Below, one piece after another: positions 26,851 through 35,634 of a stretch of 44,437 bases of DNA. Source of the DNA: Acidobacteriota bacterium (GTDB taxonomy: Bacteria; Acidobacteriota; Vicinamibacteria; Vicinamibacterales; UBA2999); contig JAGNJW010000036.1 in assembly GCA_018000455.1 (NCBI GenBank), positions 1 to 44,437 on the forward strand. Direction: 5' to 3'. A program made the translations under genes and the position numbers. The number at the start of each line of letters is the position of its first letter. Position 1 is the first letter of the stretch. The notes below the pieces were generated by a model that searched no databases, had not been told where the DNA came from, and was given only the letters and a program-made list of their open reading frames with translations.

Positions 26851-27048
26851 TCAGTTGTCGTCGTCTGATCGGTCGTCGTCTGGTTGGTCGTCGAGGTCCG
26901 CGGCCGGCCCCGGCACCCGATACGTGCCGTCGGCCCATCGCGCCAAGTCTCCCTGCTGGCAGCGCCGACTGCAGAACGGTCGAAAACGCCAGTCCACCGG
27001 ATGGAGGCGGCACGCGGCGCACACCAGCGGTCCATCCATCCGATCCAT
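26851..27048 (-). CDS. yacG: YacG zinc protein, DNA gyrase inhibitor family
   Basis: A 65-residue protein with four cysteines (C10, C13, C26, C30) and the diagnostic PFCSRRCQQGDLARW then YRVPG, ending in an Asp-rich tail. E. coli YacG binds zinc and GyrB and inhibits gyrase. TACAAT (27047-27052, minus strand) overlaps the first ATG; if it is the -10, transcription would begin at the in-frame ATG at 27039 (MDGPLVCAAC), three residues shorter, as a leaderless message. The gene is usually found beside coaE; here it lies between citrate synthase and phoU. Confidence 0.88.
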   Translation of the reverse strand: MDRMDGPLVCAACRLHPVDWRFRPFCSRRCQQGDLARWADGTYRVPGPAADLDDQPDDDRSDDDN

Positions 27049-27156
27049 TGTATGCCAGTCCCGCCAATCGGCGGGCTGGAACGGTCGCCGACGCCGCGGG
27101 AGATTCGCCGAGTCAATGCGGCAGGCGGATGGATCCCATGCCCGGACCGCCCGAGG

Positions 27157-27837
27157 TCAGTGGCCGCCAGCCCCCGAGCCGAGATGACGCACGTCGCGCG
27201 CCGACACCAGGAAGATCACATCCTCGGCGATGTTCGTGGCATGGTCGCCGATGCGCTCGAGGTGCCGCGAGACGAGGATGAGGTCGAGGGACGGCTCGAT
27301 CTTCCCGCCGTCCTGCATCATGTAGGTGAGCAGCTCGCGGAAGATCTGCGACTTCAGGGCGTCGAGGGCATCGTCGGCGGCCAGCACCGACTCGGCCAGC
27401 GTGACGTCGCGGCGCACGAAGGCGTCGAGGGCGTCGCGAAGCATGCGCTGCGCGATCTCGCCCATGCGCGGAATGTCGATCAGAGGCTTGACCGGCGCGT
27501 GCAGGAGGTAGCGCTTGGCGGCCTCGGCGATGTTCACCGCCAGATCGCCGACCCGCTCGAGATCGGTGTTGATCTTGACGGCAGCGACGATGGCGCGCAG
27601 GTCGGCCGCCATCGGCTGGTGCAAGGCGAGCAGCTTGAAGCAGCGGTCGTCGATCTCGATGTGGAGGTCGTTGATTGGCTCGTCGCCCGAGCGGACGAGG
27701 TCGGCCAGGGCCGCGTCACGGCTGGCCAGCGCCAGCACCGCCTCGCGGACGCGCTCTTCGGCGAAGCCGCCCATGGCCAGCAGGCGCTCCTGGAGGACTC
27801 CGAGTTCTTCCTGGAAGTGTCGAACGACGCGTTCCAC
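27157..27837 (-). CDS. phoU: phosphate-signalling protein PhoU
   Basis: A 226-residue two-repeat helical protein that links the Pst transporter to PhoR and keeps the Pho regulon off when phosphate is ample. The two PhoU repeats carry the metal-binding motifs KINTDLERVGDLAVNIAEAA and SRHLERIGDHATNIAEDVIF. The GTG at 27837 is chosen: it is preceded by AGGGAGA at good spacing and starts MERVVRHFQEEL, the usual PhoU N-terminus, while the longer open frame is antisense-like. It lies 17 bases after pstB and ends the pst operon. Confidence 0.95.
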   Translation of the reverse strand: MERVVRHFQEELGVLQERLLAMGGFAEERVREAVLALASRDAALADLVRSGDEPINDLHIEIDDRCFKLLALHQPMAADLRAIVAAVKINTDLERVGDLAVNIAEAAKRYLLHAPVKPLIDIPRMGEIAQRMLRDALDAFVRRDVTLAESVLAADDALDALKSQIFRELLTYMMQDGGKIEPSLDLILVSRHLERIGDHATNIAEDVIFLVSARDVRHLGSGAGGH

Positions 27838-27854
27838 CGTGGTTCTCCCTGTTG

Positions 27855-28688
27855 CTAGCCGCAGCGGCCCGTCACGTAATCTTCGGTGAGCTTCTCTGAC
27901 GGCGCCGTGAAAATCCGATCGGTGCGCCCGTATTCCACCAGCCGGCCCAGCCAGAAGAAGGCCGTGTGGTCGGAGACCCGCGCCGCCTGCTGCATATTGT
28001 GCGTCACGATGACGATGGTGTACGCCTTCTTCAGGTCGTAGATCAGCTCTTCGATGTGCTGTGTGGCAATCGGGTCGAGCGCCGAGGCCGGTTCGTCCAT
28101 CAGCAGGATATCGGGGCGGATGGCCAGAGCCCGGGCAATGCAGAGACGTTGTTGCTGGCCCCCGGACAGGGCCAGGGCCGAGTCGTTCAGGCGGTCCTTG
28201 ACCTCGTCCCAGATGGCTGCGGCCCGCAGGCTCTCCTCGACGCGCTCGGCCAGTTCGGCCCTGCTGCGTGCCAGGCCGTTGATCCTGAGGCCGTAGGCGA
28301 CGTTCTCGAAGATCGACTTCGGGAACGGATTCGACTTCTGGAACACCATCCCCACCTGCCGGCGCAGCGACACGACGTCCACGCCCGGGCCGTATGCGTC
28401 GTGGCCGTCGATCGTGACCGTGCCCTCGACTCGCGCCCCCGGGATGATGTCGTTCATCCGGTTGAGCGTGCGCAGGAACGTGCTCTTGCCGCACCCCGAG
28501 GGACCGATGAACGCCGTCACGCGGTTGGCGTGGATGGCCATCGTGATGCCGTCGAGGGCACGCTTCTGCCCGTAGTAGAAGTTCAGGTCACGGACGTCGA
28601 TCTTCACTGGTGAAGTCTCCACCGCCGGGGCGCCAGCTCGGACGACGCCCGAGAGCGTGGGCGGCAGGGGGCGCGCGTCGGTCGTCAC
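27855..28688 (-). CDS. pstB: phosphate ABC transporter ATP-binding protein PstB
   Basis: The ATPase that powers high-affinity phosphate uptake. It has Walker A GPSGCGKST, the PstB-typical LNRMNDIIPGARVEG, Q-loop VFQKSNPFPKSI, signature LSGGQQQR and Walker B ILLMDEPASALDP. As listed it has 277 residues, starting at a GTG that overlaps the pstA stop (GTGA). A second GTG at 28607 (MKIDVRDLNFYYGQ, 250 residues) has GGAGA at good spacing and matches the conserved start better, so the first 27 residues may not be real. Third gene in pstSCAB-phoU order after pstC and pstA. Confidence 0.95.
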   Translation of the reverse strand: MTTDARPLPPTLSGVVRAGAPAVETSPVKIDVRDLNFYYGQKRALDGITMAIHANRVTAFIGPSGCGKSTFLRTLNRMNDIIPGARVEGTVTIDGHDAYGPGVDVVSLRRQVGMVFQKSNPFPKSIFENVAYGLRINGLARSRAELAERVEESLRAAAIWDEVKDRLNDSALALSGGQQQRLCIARALAIRPDILLMDEPASALDPIATQHIEELIYDLKKAYTIVIVTHNMQQAARVSDHTAFFWLGRLVEYGRTDRIFTAPSEKLTEDYVTGRCG

Positions 28689-29563
28689 GAACGGCCTTTC
28701 TGCTGATAGCGGTCGCGCAGCATGATGGCGATGGCGTTCATGGTGAGCAGCAGCGCGAGCAGCACGAGAATGCCCGCGGCGGCGTTGGCCTTGAAGGCGG
28801 CCTGTGGACGCGACACCCAGTTGAAGATCTGGATCGGCAGCACCGTGAACGCCGACCAGATGCTGTCGGGCGCGAACGGGATGTAGGTGAGCGCCCCGAT
28901 GGTGATGAGGGGCGCCGTTTCGCCGATCGCACGCGACAGGGCCAGGATGAGGCCGGTGAGAACGCCGGGCAGGGCCATCGGCAGCACCTGGTACCAGATC
29001 GTCTGCCACTTGGTGGCGCCGAGAGCGTACGAGCCCTCGCGAATCGACGACGGCACCGTGCGCAGGGCCTCGCGCGTCGAGAGAATCACGACCGGCAGCG
29101 CCAGCAGGGCCAGGGTGGCCGCGCCGGCCAGCACGCTGCGGCCCATCGACATCGTGCGCACGAACAGGCCCAGGCCCAGCAGGCCGTAGATGATCGACGG
29201 CACGGCCGCGAGATTGGCGATGTTGAGTTCGATGAAGCGAGCGAGCCGGCTTCGTCCGCCGTACTCCTCCAGGTAAGTGGCGGCGGCGACGCCGATCGGG
29301 AGCGCCAGGGCCGCTGTGAGAGTGATCACGTAGAGGCTGCCGACGATCGCGTGGTAGATTCCGGCGCTCTCGGCATGCCGCGACGGGAAGCTCGTCAGGA
29401 AGTCCCAGTCGAGCCGGCCGGCGCCGTCGCGCCACACCGTGGCAATGAGCACACCGAGCGCGGCCAGGGCCCCGGCCAGCACGACCAGCGCGGTGGCCTG
29501 GAACAGGAGGTCGGCGCGGCGCCGGCCGGCGGACGAGGGGTTGGGGCCGAGACTGACCGCCAT
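28685..29563 (-). CDS. pstA: phosphate ABC transporter permease PstA
   Basis: A 292-residue inner-membrane permease with six main transmembrane segments, one half of the phosphate channel. The EAA-type loop that contacts PstB is REGSYALGATKWQTIWYQVLP followed by SRAIGETAPL, typical of PstA. The start ATG at 29563 overlaps the pstC stop by one base (TGATG), and its own stop overlaps the pstB GTG. A cytoplasmic N-terminal tail (MAVSLGPNPSSAGRRRADLL) precedes the first membrane helix. Confidence 0.95.
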   Translation of the reverse strand: MAVSLGPNPSSAGRRRADLLFQATALVVLAGALAALGVLIATVWRDGAGRLDWDFLTSFPSRHAESAGIYHAIVGSLYVITLTAALALPIGVAAATYLEEYGGRSRLARFIELNIANLAAVPSIIYGLLGLGLFVRTMSMGRSVLAGAATLALLALPVVILSTREALRTVPSSIREGSYALGATKWQTIWYQVLPMALPGVLTGLILALSRAIGETAPLITIGALTYIPFAPDSIWSAFTVLPIQIFNWVSRPQAAFKANAAAGILVLLALLLTMNAIAIMLRDRYQQKGRS

Positions 29564-30444
29564 CAGTTGTACTCCTCGCGGAAGCGCGCTCGCAGCCAGC
29601 CGCTCAGCAGGTTGAGCGCGAAGGTCATCACGAACAGCAGCATGCCGACGGCGAAGATCGTCCGGTACTCGAGTGTGCCCTGCGGGGTGTCGCCGAGGCT
29701 CACCTGCACGATGTAGGCGGTCATCGTTTCGATGGGCACGAACGGGTTGACGGTGAATCGGGGCTGCTGCCCGGCGGCGATGGCGACGATCATCGTTTCG
29801 CCGATCGCGCGCGATGCCGCGAGAATGACGGCGGCCGTGATGCCCGAGAACGCCGCCGGCACCACCACCTGCAGCGCCGTCTGCATCCGCGTCGCGCCGA
29901 GCGCGTAGGCGCCTTCGCGCAGCCCGCGCGGCACCGCCCGCATCGCGTCCTCGGAGAGGGAGCTGACGAGCGGCAGGATCATCAGCCCCATCACGATCCC
30001 CGGGCTCAGCGCGTTGAAGCCGCTCAAGCCCGGGAGCCACTGCTGGAGAAGGGGCGTGACGAAGGTGAGCGCGAAGTAACCGTAGACGACGGTCGGCACG
30101 CCGGCCAGGATCTCGAGCACCGGCTTGACGGTGCGGCGGACGCCGTCTGGCGCGTACTCGCTGAGATAGATCGCGCTCATCAGGCCGGTCGGCACGGCCA
30201 CGACGAGCGCGATGGTCGAGACGACGATCGTGCCGAGCAGCAGCGGCAGCACCCCGAAGTGCTTGATGGCGAACAGCGGCGTCCATTCCGTGCCGGTCAG
30301 GAACTCGACAATCGAGACCTCACGGAAGAAGGCAAGAGTTTCGACCGCCAGCACGGCGATGATGCCCGCTGTAGTAGCGATCGAGGCGAGGGCGCACAGG
30401 AACAGTAACCCTTCGATCGTGCGCTCACCACGACGGGATGGCAT
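29563..30444 (-). CDS. pstC: phosphate ABC transporter permease PstC
   Basis: A 293-residue inner-membrane permease, partner of PstA. Motifs: GLMSAIYLSEYAP, ILAGVPTVVYGYFAL, the EAA loop REGAYALGATRMQT and SRAIGETMIVAIAAG, with about six membrane segments. The ATG at 30444 lies 4 bases downstream of the pstS stop. The overlap with pstA ensures paired translation of the two permease subunits. Confidence 0.95.
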   Translation of the reverse strand: MPSRRGERTIEGLLFLCALASIATTAGIIAVLAVETLAFFREVSIVEFLTGTEWTPLFAIKHFGVLPLLLGTIVVSTIALVVAVPTGLMSAIYLSEYAPDGVRRTVKPVLEILAGVPTVVYGYFALTFVTPLLQQWLPGLSGFNALSPGIVMGLMILPLVSSLSEDAMRAVPRGLREGAYALGATRMQTALQVVVPAAFSGITAAVILAASRAIGETMIVAIAAGQQPRFTVNPFVPIETMTAYIVQVSLGDTPQGTLEYRTIFAVGMLLFVMTFALNLLSGWLRARFREEYN

Positions 30445-30448
30445 GGAC

Positions 30449-31477
30449 CTACTGGTTCTCGCGGCTGAGCAGTTGCTCGATGGTGAGGCCGACCTGGGAG
30501 CCGCCGTGTTCGAAGACCGAGCCGGTCTTGCGCCCGGCCAGATGCGCCGACACGAGCGCGTAGCCCCGTGCGCCGAGTGGCACGTAGCCGACTTCCTCCG
30601 CCAGAGCGCCGCCCTGGGTCAGGTAGAAGGCGACGAACTGCTGCACCTCGGGCCGCTCCAGAGCCGCCGATGAGACGTAGATGAACACCGGCCGCGATAG
30701 CGGCTGGTAGGTGCCGCCCTTGACCGTCTCGACGCTCGGCAGGACCGAACCGGGGCCGTTGTCGTCGTTGCCATCATCGACCCCGATGAGCTTCAGGTTG
30801 GCCTTGTTCTCGGCGTAGTAGGCGAAGGGCATGAAGCCGAGCGCGAGCTCGTCGTTGGCGATGCCCTGCACGAGCACGTTGTCGTCTTCGCTCGACGTGA
30901 AGTCGCCGCGGCTGGCGCCCTCCTTGCCGTTGATGGCCTCAGTGAAATAGTCGTAGGTGCCGGAATCGACACCGGCGCCGAACAGATGCATCTCGCGAGC
31001 CGGCCAGCCGGCGCGCACTTGCGACCACTGCGTGACGGCCCGCTGCGACTCAGGCGCCCAGATGGTCTCGAGCTCGGCGGTGGTGATGTGGTCGATCCAG
31101 GTGGCCTTGGGATTGACGACCACGGCCAGGCCGTCGTAGGCGATCGGGAGCTCGATGAACGAGACGCCCGCCGCCGTGCACGCCTCGATTTCCTTCGCTG
31201 TGATGGGTCGCGAGGCGTTGCTGATGTCGGTTTCGGCGCGGCAGAACTTCTGGAACCCGCCGCCGGTGCCCGAGATGCCGACCGTGACCCGCACGCCCGG
31301 CGTGGCCTTCTGGAACTCTTCCGCGACGGCTTCGCTGATCAGGAAGACCGTGCTCGAGCCGTCGAGCGTCACCGTAGCCGTCTGACCACCGGGGCCAGAC
31401 CGCGAGCCCCCGCACGCGGCGGCGACGAGGGCCGCGGCCACCATCCACCCCACTTGCATCATGCGCACTGGTTGCAT
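30449..31477 (-). CDS. pstS: periplasmic phosphate-binding lipoprotein PstS
   Basis: A 342-residue phosphate receptor for the Pst transporter. The N-terminus is a lipoprotein signal with lipobox near AAACGG, so it is anchored by a lipid after Cys. Phosphate-site segments are visible: TLDGSSTVFLISEAVAEEF, ISGTGGGFQKFC, ISNASRPIT and GVDSGTYDYF. The ATG at 31477 is used; an in-frame ATG at 31462 (MMQVGW) would also give a complete signal. The candidate Pho box at 31521-31537 lies 44 bases upstream. First gene of the pst operon, 56 bases after ppx on the same strand. Confidence 0.94.
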   Translation of the reverse strand: MQPVRMMQVGWMVAAALVAAACGGSRSGPGGQTATVTLDGSSTVFLISEAVAEEFQKATPGVRVTVGISGTGGGFQKFCRAETDISNASRPITAKEIEACTAAGVSFIELPIAYDGLAVVVNPKATWIDHITTAELETIWAPESQRAVTQWSQVRAGWPAREMHLFGAGVDSGTYDYFTEAINGKEGASRGDFTSSEDDNVLVQGIANDELALGFMPFAYYAENKANLKLIGVDDGNDDNGPGSVLPSVETVKGGTYQPLSRPVFIYVSSAALERPEVQQFVAFYLTQGGALAEEVGYVPLGARGYALVSAHLAGRKTGSVFEHGGSQVGLTIEQLLSRENQ

Positions 31478-31520
31478 GCGACGAGCCTATCCGGCAGGGG
31501 TTTCGCGGCAGTTTCGGACG

Positions 31521-31537
31521 TGTAAATTTCGCGTTAA
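31521..31537 (-). promoter_or_regulatory. candidate Pho box upstream of pstS
   Basis: Read toward pstS, the site is TTAACGCGAAATTTACA: TTAAC and TTTAC start 11 bases apart, the one-helical-turn spacing of PhoB/PhoP half-sites. It overlaps the ppx stop codon. It matches the site at 35572-35588 at 12 of 17 positions; a third related site is at 40391-40407. The role is inferred from location and similarity. Confidence 0.45.
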
Positions 31538-33159
31538 CGCCGCGCAACCAACGGGCGCCGCCGCCGCAGAGACGGTTCGGGACGGCGCCGGTCCGGCGCC
31601 TTGTCGTCGGTCGCCTCGCCGTCTTCGACCACCCGCGCGTCGAGGTGAATCGGGCGAGCCAGCACGCGTTCGAGTGGCGCGAGCTGGCGATGGGCTGTCC
31701 AGAGCTCCAGTTCGGCGTCACCCCGCGCTTCGAGCGTGACGCGTACCGCGTCGCCGGCCGTGTCAACGCTCAGCGTCCGAACCATCGAATGGCTGCTCCG
31801 GTCGAGCGCCTCGGCCAGGCGCAGCAGCGCGCCCAGCACTCGCACGGTCCGGCGCAATCGCCCCGGCAGATCCCGGTAGCCCTCGTGGGCCCGGCTGGGT
31901 CTGGCCCGCCGGTGATAGCGGGCGCAGAGCGCGATGATCTCGACCTCTCGCGGCTCGAAGCCGCGCAGGTCGCCGTTCTTGATGAGGTAGTACGAGTGGC
32001 GGTGGTGCCGCTCGTAGCTGATGTGGGTGCCCACGTCGTGGAGCAGCGCCGCATGGTCGAGCCACTCGCGCTCGCGGTCGCCGAGTTCGTGCAGCGGCCC
32101 GAGGCCGTCGAAGAGCGCCAGCGCGAGGCGCGAGACCTGCCGGGCGTGAGAGTCCAGCCAGCCACAGCGCTCGGCCAGCTCGAGCGCCGAGCGCTTCCGC
32201 ACGTCGGGAATCTCCTCGACCTGGCGGATGTGCCGGCGGTTGCGCTGGATGAAGTCGAGGACGAGCCCTTCCCGCAGGGCCAGATCGCACAGCGTGATGT
32301 CCTTGGCACCGAGCGTGCGCAGCAGGGTGTCGAGCAACACCGCGCCGGCCACCACCAGGTCGGCGCGCCGGGGGTCGAGCGCCGGAAGCTGCAGGCGCCG
32401 ATCGATCGGCAAGTCACAAACGAGCTTCCGCACCTTGCGAATCGCCTTGGCACTGACGCGCAGATTCCGTACTTCGCCCGGCACTGCACCGGTGTCGAGC
32501 GCTTCGGCCATCGATCCCAGCGAGAGGATCGTGCCCGAGGTCCCGACTACCCGGTCGTAGCCGGCCAGTGCGATATGGCCGAGATAGCGGTCGACGAGGG
32601 CGCCGATGTGCGCGACCATCTTGCGCTCGTCGCGTCGGCTGATCGGATCCGACGTGACGAAGCGTTCCGACAAGCGCAACACGCCGAGCTTGAAGCTGCG
32701 GGCGAAGCGCACCTCGCCGCCGGTGCCGAGCGTCACCTCGACGCTGCCGCCGCCGATGTCGATGACGACCGTGGGCTTGGGCGTGTCCACACCGTAGACG
32801 GCGGCCAGGTTGATGAGGCGAGCTTCTTCGCTGCCGGTGATGATCCGCGGGCGAATGCCGGTCTGGCTCTCGATCGCGGCCAGCAGGTCGCCGCCGTTCT
32901 CGGCCTCCCGCGTGGCGCTGGTGGCGGCGGCAAGGATCTCGTCCACCTGGTGGGAGCGCGCCAGCCGCTCGAACTTCGACAGCGCCTGGAGCGCCGCGGC
33001 CATGGCCTCGCGGGTCAGGCGCCGTCCGTCGAGCCCGCCGGCGCCAAGTCGCACCATCTCCTTCTCGCGATCGATGACTTCGAACGAAAAATCAGGGCGC
33101 ACACGGACCACGATCATGTGGACCGAGTTGGTGCCGATATCGATCGCGGCAAGTCGCAT
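31534..33159 (-). CDS. ppx: Ppx/GppA exopolyphosphatase with C-terminal HD domain
   Basis: A 541-residue enzyme that removes terminal phosphates from polyphosphate or converts pppGpp to ppGpp. The ASKHA phosphatase half shows AAIDIGTNSVHMIVV, AAATSATREAENG, IITGSEEARL and TVVIDIGGGSVEV. The HD half shows DHAALLHDVGTHISYERHHR then HSYYLIKNGDLRGF. The last 40 residues are Arg/Pro-rich (RRRPEPSLRRRRPLVARR), an unusual basic tail that might contact polyphosphate. The ATG at 33159 starts the conserved first strand. It diverges from the CHAD gene and precedes pstS; it could be read through into the pst operon. Confidence 0.95.
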   Translation of the reverse strand: MRLAAIDIGTNSVHMIVVRVRPDFSFEVIDREKEMVRLGAGGLDGRRLTREAMAAALQALSKFERLARSHQVDEILAAATSATREAENGGDLLAAIESQTGIRPRIITGSEEARLINLAAVYGVDTPKPTVVIDIGGGSVEVTLGTGGEVRFARSFKLGVLRLSERFVTSDPISRRDERKMVAHIGALVDRYLGHIALAGYDRVVGTSGTILSLGSMAEALDTGAVPGEVRNLRVSAKAIRKVRKLVCDLPIDRRLQLPALDPRRADLVVAGAVLLDTLLRTLGAKDITLCDLALREGLVLDFIQRNRRHIRQVEEIPDVRKRSALELAERCGWLDSHARQVSRLALALFDGLGPLHELGDREREWLDHAALLHDVGTHISYERHHRHSYYLIKNGDLRGFEPREVEIIALCARYHRRARPSRAHEGYRDLPGRLRRTVRVLGALLRLAEALDRSSHSMVRTLSVDTAGDAVRVTLEARGDAELELWTAHRQLAPLERVLARPIHLDARVVEDGEATDDKAPDRRRPEPSLRRRRPLVARR

Positions 33160-33173
33160 GGCGGGGTGGCGGC

Positions 33174-33179
33174 TATAAT
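33174..33179 (+). promoter_or_regulatory. perfect -10 element (TATAAT) for the CHAD operon
   Basis: TATAAT sits in the gap after the divergent ppx start. Transcription would begin near 33186, so the ATG at 33178 that overlaps it cannot be the start of this transcript; this favours the ATG at 33223 for the CHAD gene. No strong -35 was found. Confidence 0.55.
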
Positions 33180-33222
33180 GGGCGTCTTCCGGTTGCCCGT
33201 GGAACTGCCGACGGCGCTCAGT

Positions 33223-34125
33223 ATGGCACGACGTTCACCCATCGACTTCCTGCTCACGACGCGCGTCGACGCCCTGGCCGCGGCGCTGCCGGCGGCGCTC
33301 GGAGGCGAACCGACCGCGGTGCACCGGGCCCGTGTCGCGTCGCGGCGGCTGCGTGAAGTCGTGCCCGTGTTCGCCGCGGTCGCGCCATCGGCCACGCGGG
33401 CCGGCGCGGCGGTGAAGCGCGTGACCCGCGCCCTTGGCCCGGCACGTGAACTCGACGTCACGGCGGCACTCTACGCCGCGCTCACCGCGGTGACGCCGGT
33501 ACATCCACTGGCGCATGCCGCCGTCGTCCGCGCGTTCGCGCGCGGCCGGGCCGCGGCCGTGCGGGCCACCAAGAAGGCCCTGTCGACCTCGCATCGCAGA
33601 AAGCTCTGGGCCGCCGTCGACGCGCTCACGGCCGACCTCGCCGGGCTGCCCGTCGCCAACGCCGGGCTGCCAGTCGCACGAGTGGTGGCGGCGGTGCAGG
33701 CGCGCGTGGCCCAGCGCAGCAGGCTGGTGACCGGGGCCCTCGACGACCTGGGAGTGATGTATGCGCCCGAGCGGCTGCATGCCGTGCGCATCGCCGTGAA
33801 GAAGCTTCGCTACGCGCTGGAGATCGCGGGCGACCTGCGCCACACTCCCACCGCCGCGTCCCTGCGGCAGTTGCGGGCGGTGCAGACGATGCTCGGTCGG
33901 GTCCACGACCTGCACGTGCTGGTCGAGCACCTGCGCCAGGTCGAAGCCAGGATCGTGACCCGGTCGCGACCGGCCTCGCGCGATCTCCGGCGGGTCGTCC
34001 GGTCGATCGACGACGAGTGCCGCCAGCTCCACGCCTCGTTCCTCGGGCGGCGGGCGGCCTTGGGCGCGCTGGCCTCGACGCTGTCGGCGCCGGCCGTCGC
34101 GTCGCGGCGGCGGACGGCCGCATGA
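33223..34125 (+). CDS. CHAD domain protein (polyphosphate-binding family)
   Basis: A 300-residue all-helical protein. The CHAD signature occurs twice: VHRARVASRRLREVVPVF near residue 25 and LHAVRIAVKKLRYALEIAG near residue 185, each with the conserved His and basic residues that line the anion site. CHAD proteins bind inorganic polyphosphate and often neighbour polyphosphate enzymes, as ppx here. The start is set at 33223 because the strong TATAAT at 33174-33179 would place the transcript start after the earlier ATG (33178). It heads a three-gene unit; its TGA overlaps the sixA ATG (ATGA). Confidence 0.9.
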   Translation: MARRSPIDFLLTTRVDALAAALPAALGGEPTAVHRARVASRRLREVVPVFAAVAPSATRAGAAVKRVTRALGPARELDVTAALYAALTAVTPVHPLAHAAVVRAFARGRAAAVRATKKALSTSHRRKLWAAVDALTADLAGLPVANAGLPVARVVAAVQARVAQRSRLVTGALDDLGVMYAPERLHAVRIAVKKLRYALEIAGDLRHTPTAASLRQLRAVQTMLGRVHDLHVLVEHLRQVEARIVTRSRPASRDLRRVVRSIDDECRQLHASFLGRRAALGALASTLSAPAVASRRRTAA

Positions 34126-34655
34126 AACCGCCGGCCGGACCGACCTCGGTCGAGTTGTATCTCGTGCGTCACGCGGTGGCGGCCGCCCGTGGGCCCGACT
34201 ACCCCGACGATGCCGAACGCCCGCTGACGGCCGACGGCGTAGCCCGCTTCCGGCGCGCCGTGGCCGGACTGCGCGAGACCGGCGTGCAACTCGATCTCGT
34301 CTTGACGAGCCCGTACGCGCGTGCTCGCGACACGGCGGAACTGCTCGTGGCCGGCCTGAGGCCGAAGCCGAAATCGGCCATCGTCGAGGCGCTGGCGCCG
34401 GGCAGCCGACCGGTCGACGTCGTCGCGGCGGTGGCGCGCTACTCGGGCTCCGGTCGGGGCGCGTCGCGCCTCGCGCTGGTTGGCCACGAACCGGGCCTCG
34501 GGGAGCTGGCCGCGCGGCTCCTCGGCGCGAAGGGGGCGTTCGAGTTCAAGAAGGGCGGGGTCTGCCGCATCGACCTCGATCGCGCCATGCCCGCCGGGCT
34601 CGGCACGCTGCGCTGGTTCCTGACGCCGCGCCTGCTGCGAGGCCTGGCGCCGTGA
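34122..34655 (+). CDS. sixA: SixA-type phosphohistidine phosphatase (histidine phosphatase family)
   Basis: A 177-residue single-domain enzyme with the catalytic LVRHAVAAARG motif (His17), TSPYARARDTAELL and the second His in LVGHEPGLGELAARLL. The short form with RHA instead of RHG is SixA-like; these enzymes remove phosphate from phosphohistidine proteins. It is coupled by overlaps to both CHAD upstream (ATGA) and the lipid kinase downstream (GTGA). CHAD-SixA pairing recurs in many bacteria and suggests a role tied to polyphosphate or phosphorelay control. Confidence 0.9.
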   Translation: MKPPAGPTSVELYLVRHAVAAARGPDYPDDAERPLTADGVARFRRAVAGLRETGVQLDLVLTSPYARARDTAELLVAGLRPKPKSAIVEALAPGSRPVDVVAAVARYSGSGRGASRLALVGHEPGLGELAARLLGAKGAFEFKKGGVCRIDLDRAMPAGLGTLRWFLTPRLLRGLAP

Positions 34656-35551
34656 CCTCGGCCCTGGTCGTCATCAACCCGATCTCCGGCGCTGGTCGCA
34701 GGCACGCGGGAGGCGCCGCGGAAGTGGAGCTGGCCAGCGGTATCCTCGGGCGTGCCGGCTATGAGACGTCGGTCATCGTCACGACCGGACCGGGACACGC
34801 CACCGAGGCAGCAGGCGCGGCGGCCGCCCGCGGCGCCGGCCTCGTCGTCTCGTGGGGCGGCGACGGCACGATGAACGAAGTGGCGCGTGCGCTCGCGTTC
34901 GGTACCACGGCGCTGGCGCTCGTGCCGGCCGGCTCCGGCAACGGACTCGGCCGCGAACTCGGCGTGCCGTTCGACCCCGTGCGCGCTCTGGAGATTGCTG
35001 CCGGTGGCCGGCGGCGGCGGATCGACGTCGGTGAGGTGAACGGCGAGTTCTTCTTCAACGTCGCCGGCGTGGGCCTCGACGCTTCCATCGCACGGGCGTT
35101 CGCGGAACGCTCCGGGCGGCGCGGACGCCTCCGTTACGCCCGCGTCGGCGTCGAGGCCGTGCTCGGCTACCGCGCGCAGCGTATCGAGGTTGCCTGGGAC
35201 GGCGGCGCCTCGTCGCCGCGCGCGCTCTTCGTCGCGCTCGCCAATTCACGCCAGTACGGCAGCCACGGCTGCATCGCACCGCCAGCCTCGCTCGACGACG
35301 GCCGGCTCGACCTCGTGATCGTCGAAGACCAGCCGCTCTGGCGGATTGCCACGCGCCTGCCGGCGTTCTTCCTTGGCCGCCTGCAGCCAGGCACCGGCGT
35401 CACCATGAGCACCTTCACCACGGCGGCGATTGCCGCCGCCTCCGGCACCGACCTCCACCTCGACGGCGAGCCACGCATCATCCACGGACCTCTGAACGTG
35501 CGCGTCCACCCGCGTGCGCTCGACGTGATCGTCCCGCCCGCCCGGCCGTGA
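34652..35551 (+). CDS. YegS/diacylglycerol kinase-type lipid kinase
   Basis: A 299-residue kinase that phosphorylates a lipid such as diacylglycerol. Motifs: VVINPISGAGRR at the N-terminus, WGGDGTMNEVARAL (nucleotide loop) and VPAGSGNGLGRELG, then the C-terminal beta domain with the LDLVIVEDQPLW strand. The GTG at 34652 overlaps the sixA stop, giving a tightly coupled CHAD-sixA-kinase unit. Substrate (diacylglycerol, sphingosine-like or other) cannot be told. Confidence 0.92.
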   Translation: MTSALVVINPISGAGRRHAGGAAEVELASGILGRAGYETSVIVTTGPGHATEAAGAAAARGAGLVVSWGGDGTMNEVARALAFGTTALALVPAGSGNGLGRELGVPFDPVRALEIAAGGRRRRIDVGEVNGEFFFNVAGVGLDASIARAFAERSGRRGRLRYARVGVEAVLGYRAQRIEVAWDGGASSPRALFVALANSRQYGSHGCIAPPASLDDGRLDLVIVEDQPLWRIATRLPAFFLGRLQPGTGVTMSTFTTAAIAAASGTDLHLDGEPRIIHGPLNVRVHPRALDVIVPPARP

Positions 35552-35571
35552 GCGCCGTGCCGGCAGCGAAC

Positions 35572-35588
35572 GTTACGTTGAATTTACA
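35572..35588 (+). promoter_or_regulatory. candidate Pho box upstream of the 71-residue gene
   Basis: GTTACGTTGAATTTACA, with TTAC repeated at an 11-base interval, 46 bases before the ATG at 35635. It shares 12 of 17 positions with the pstS-upstream site, including an identical TTTACA. Function is inferred. Confidence 0.4.
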
Positions 35589-35634
35589 GCCGGTGGCGCC
35601 TGGAGCAGGGCAGGATCGAGGGGCGGGAGTTGCC

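Noticed and set aside
33178..33222. Upstream ATG for the CHAD protein
   Set aside because: It overlaps a perfect TATAAT; a transcript from that box would begin after this ATG.
31645..34125. 826-codon open frame on the plus strand running through ppx and into CHAD
   Set aside because: Only the part from 33223 codes (CHAD). The rest is antisense to ppx and reflects GC-rich codon bias; it has no domain.
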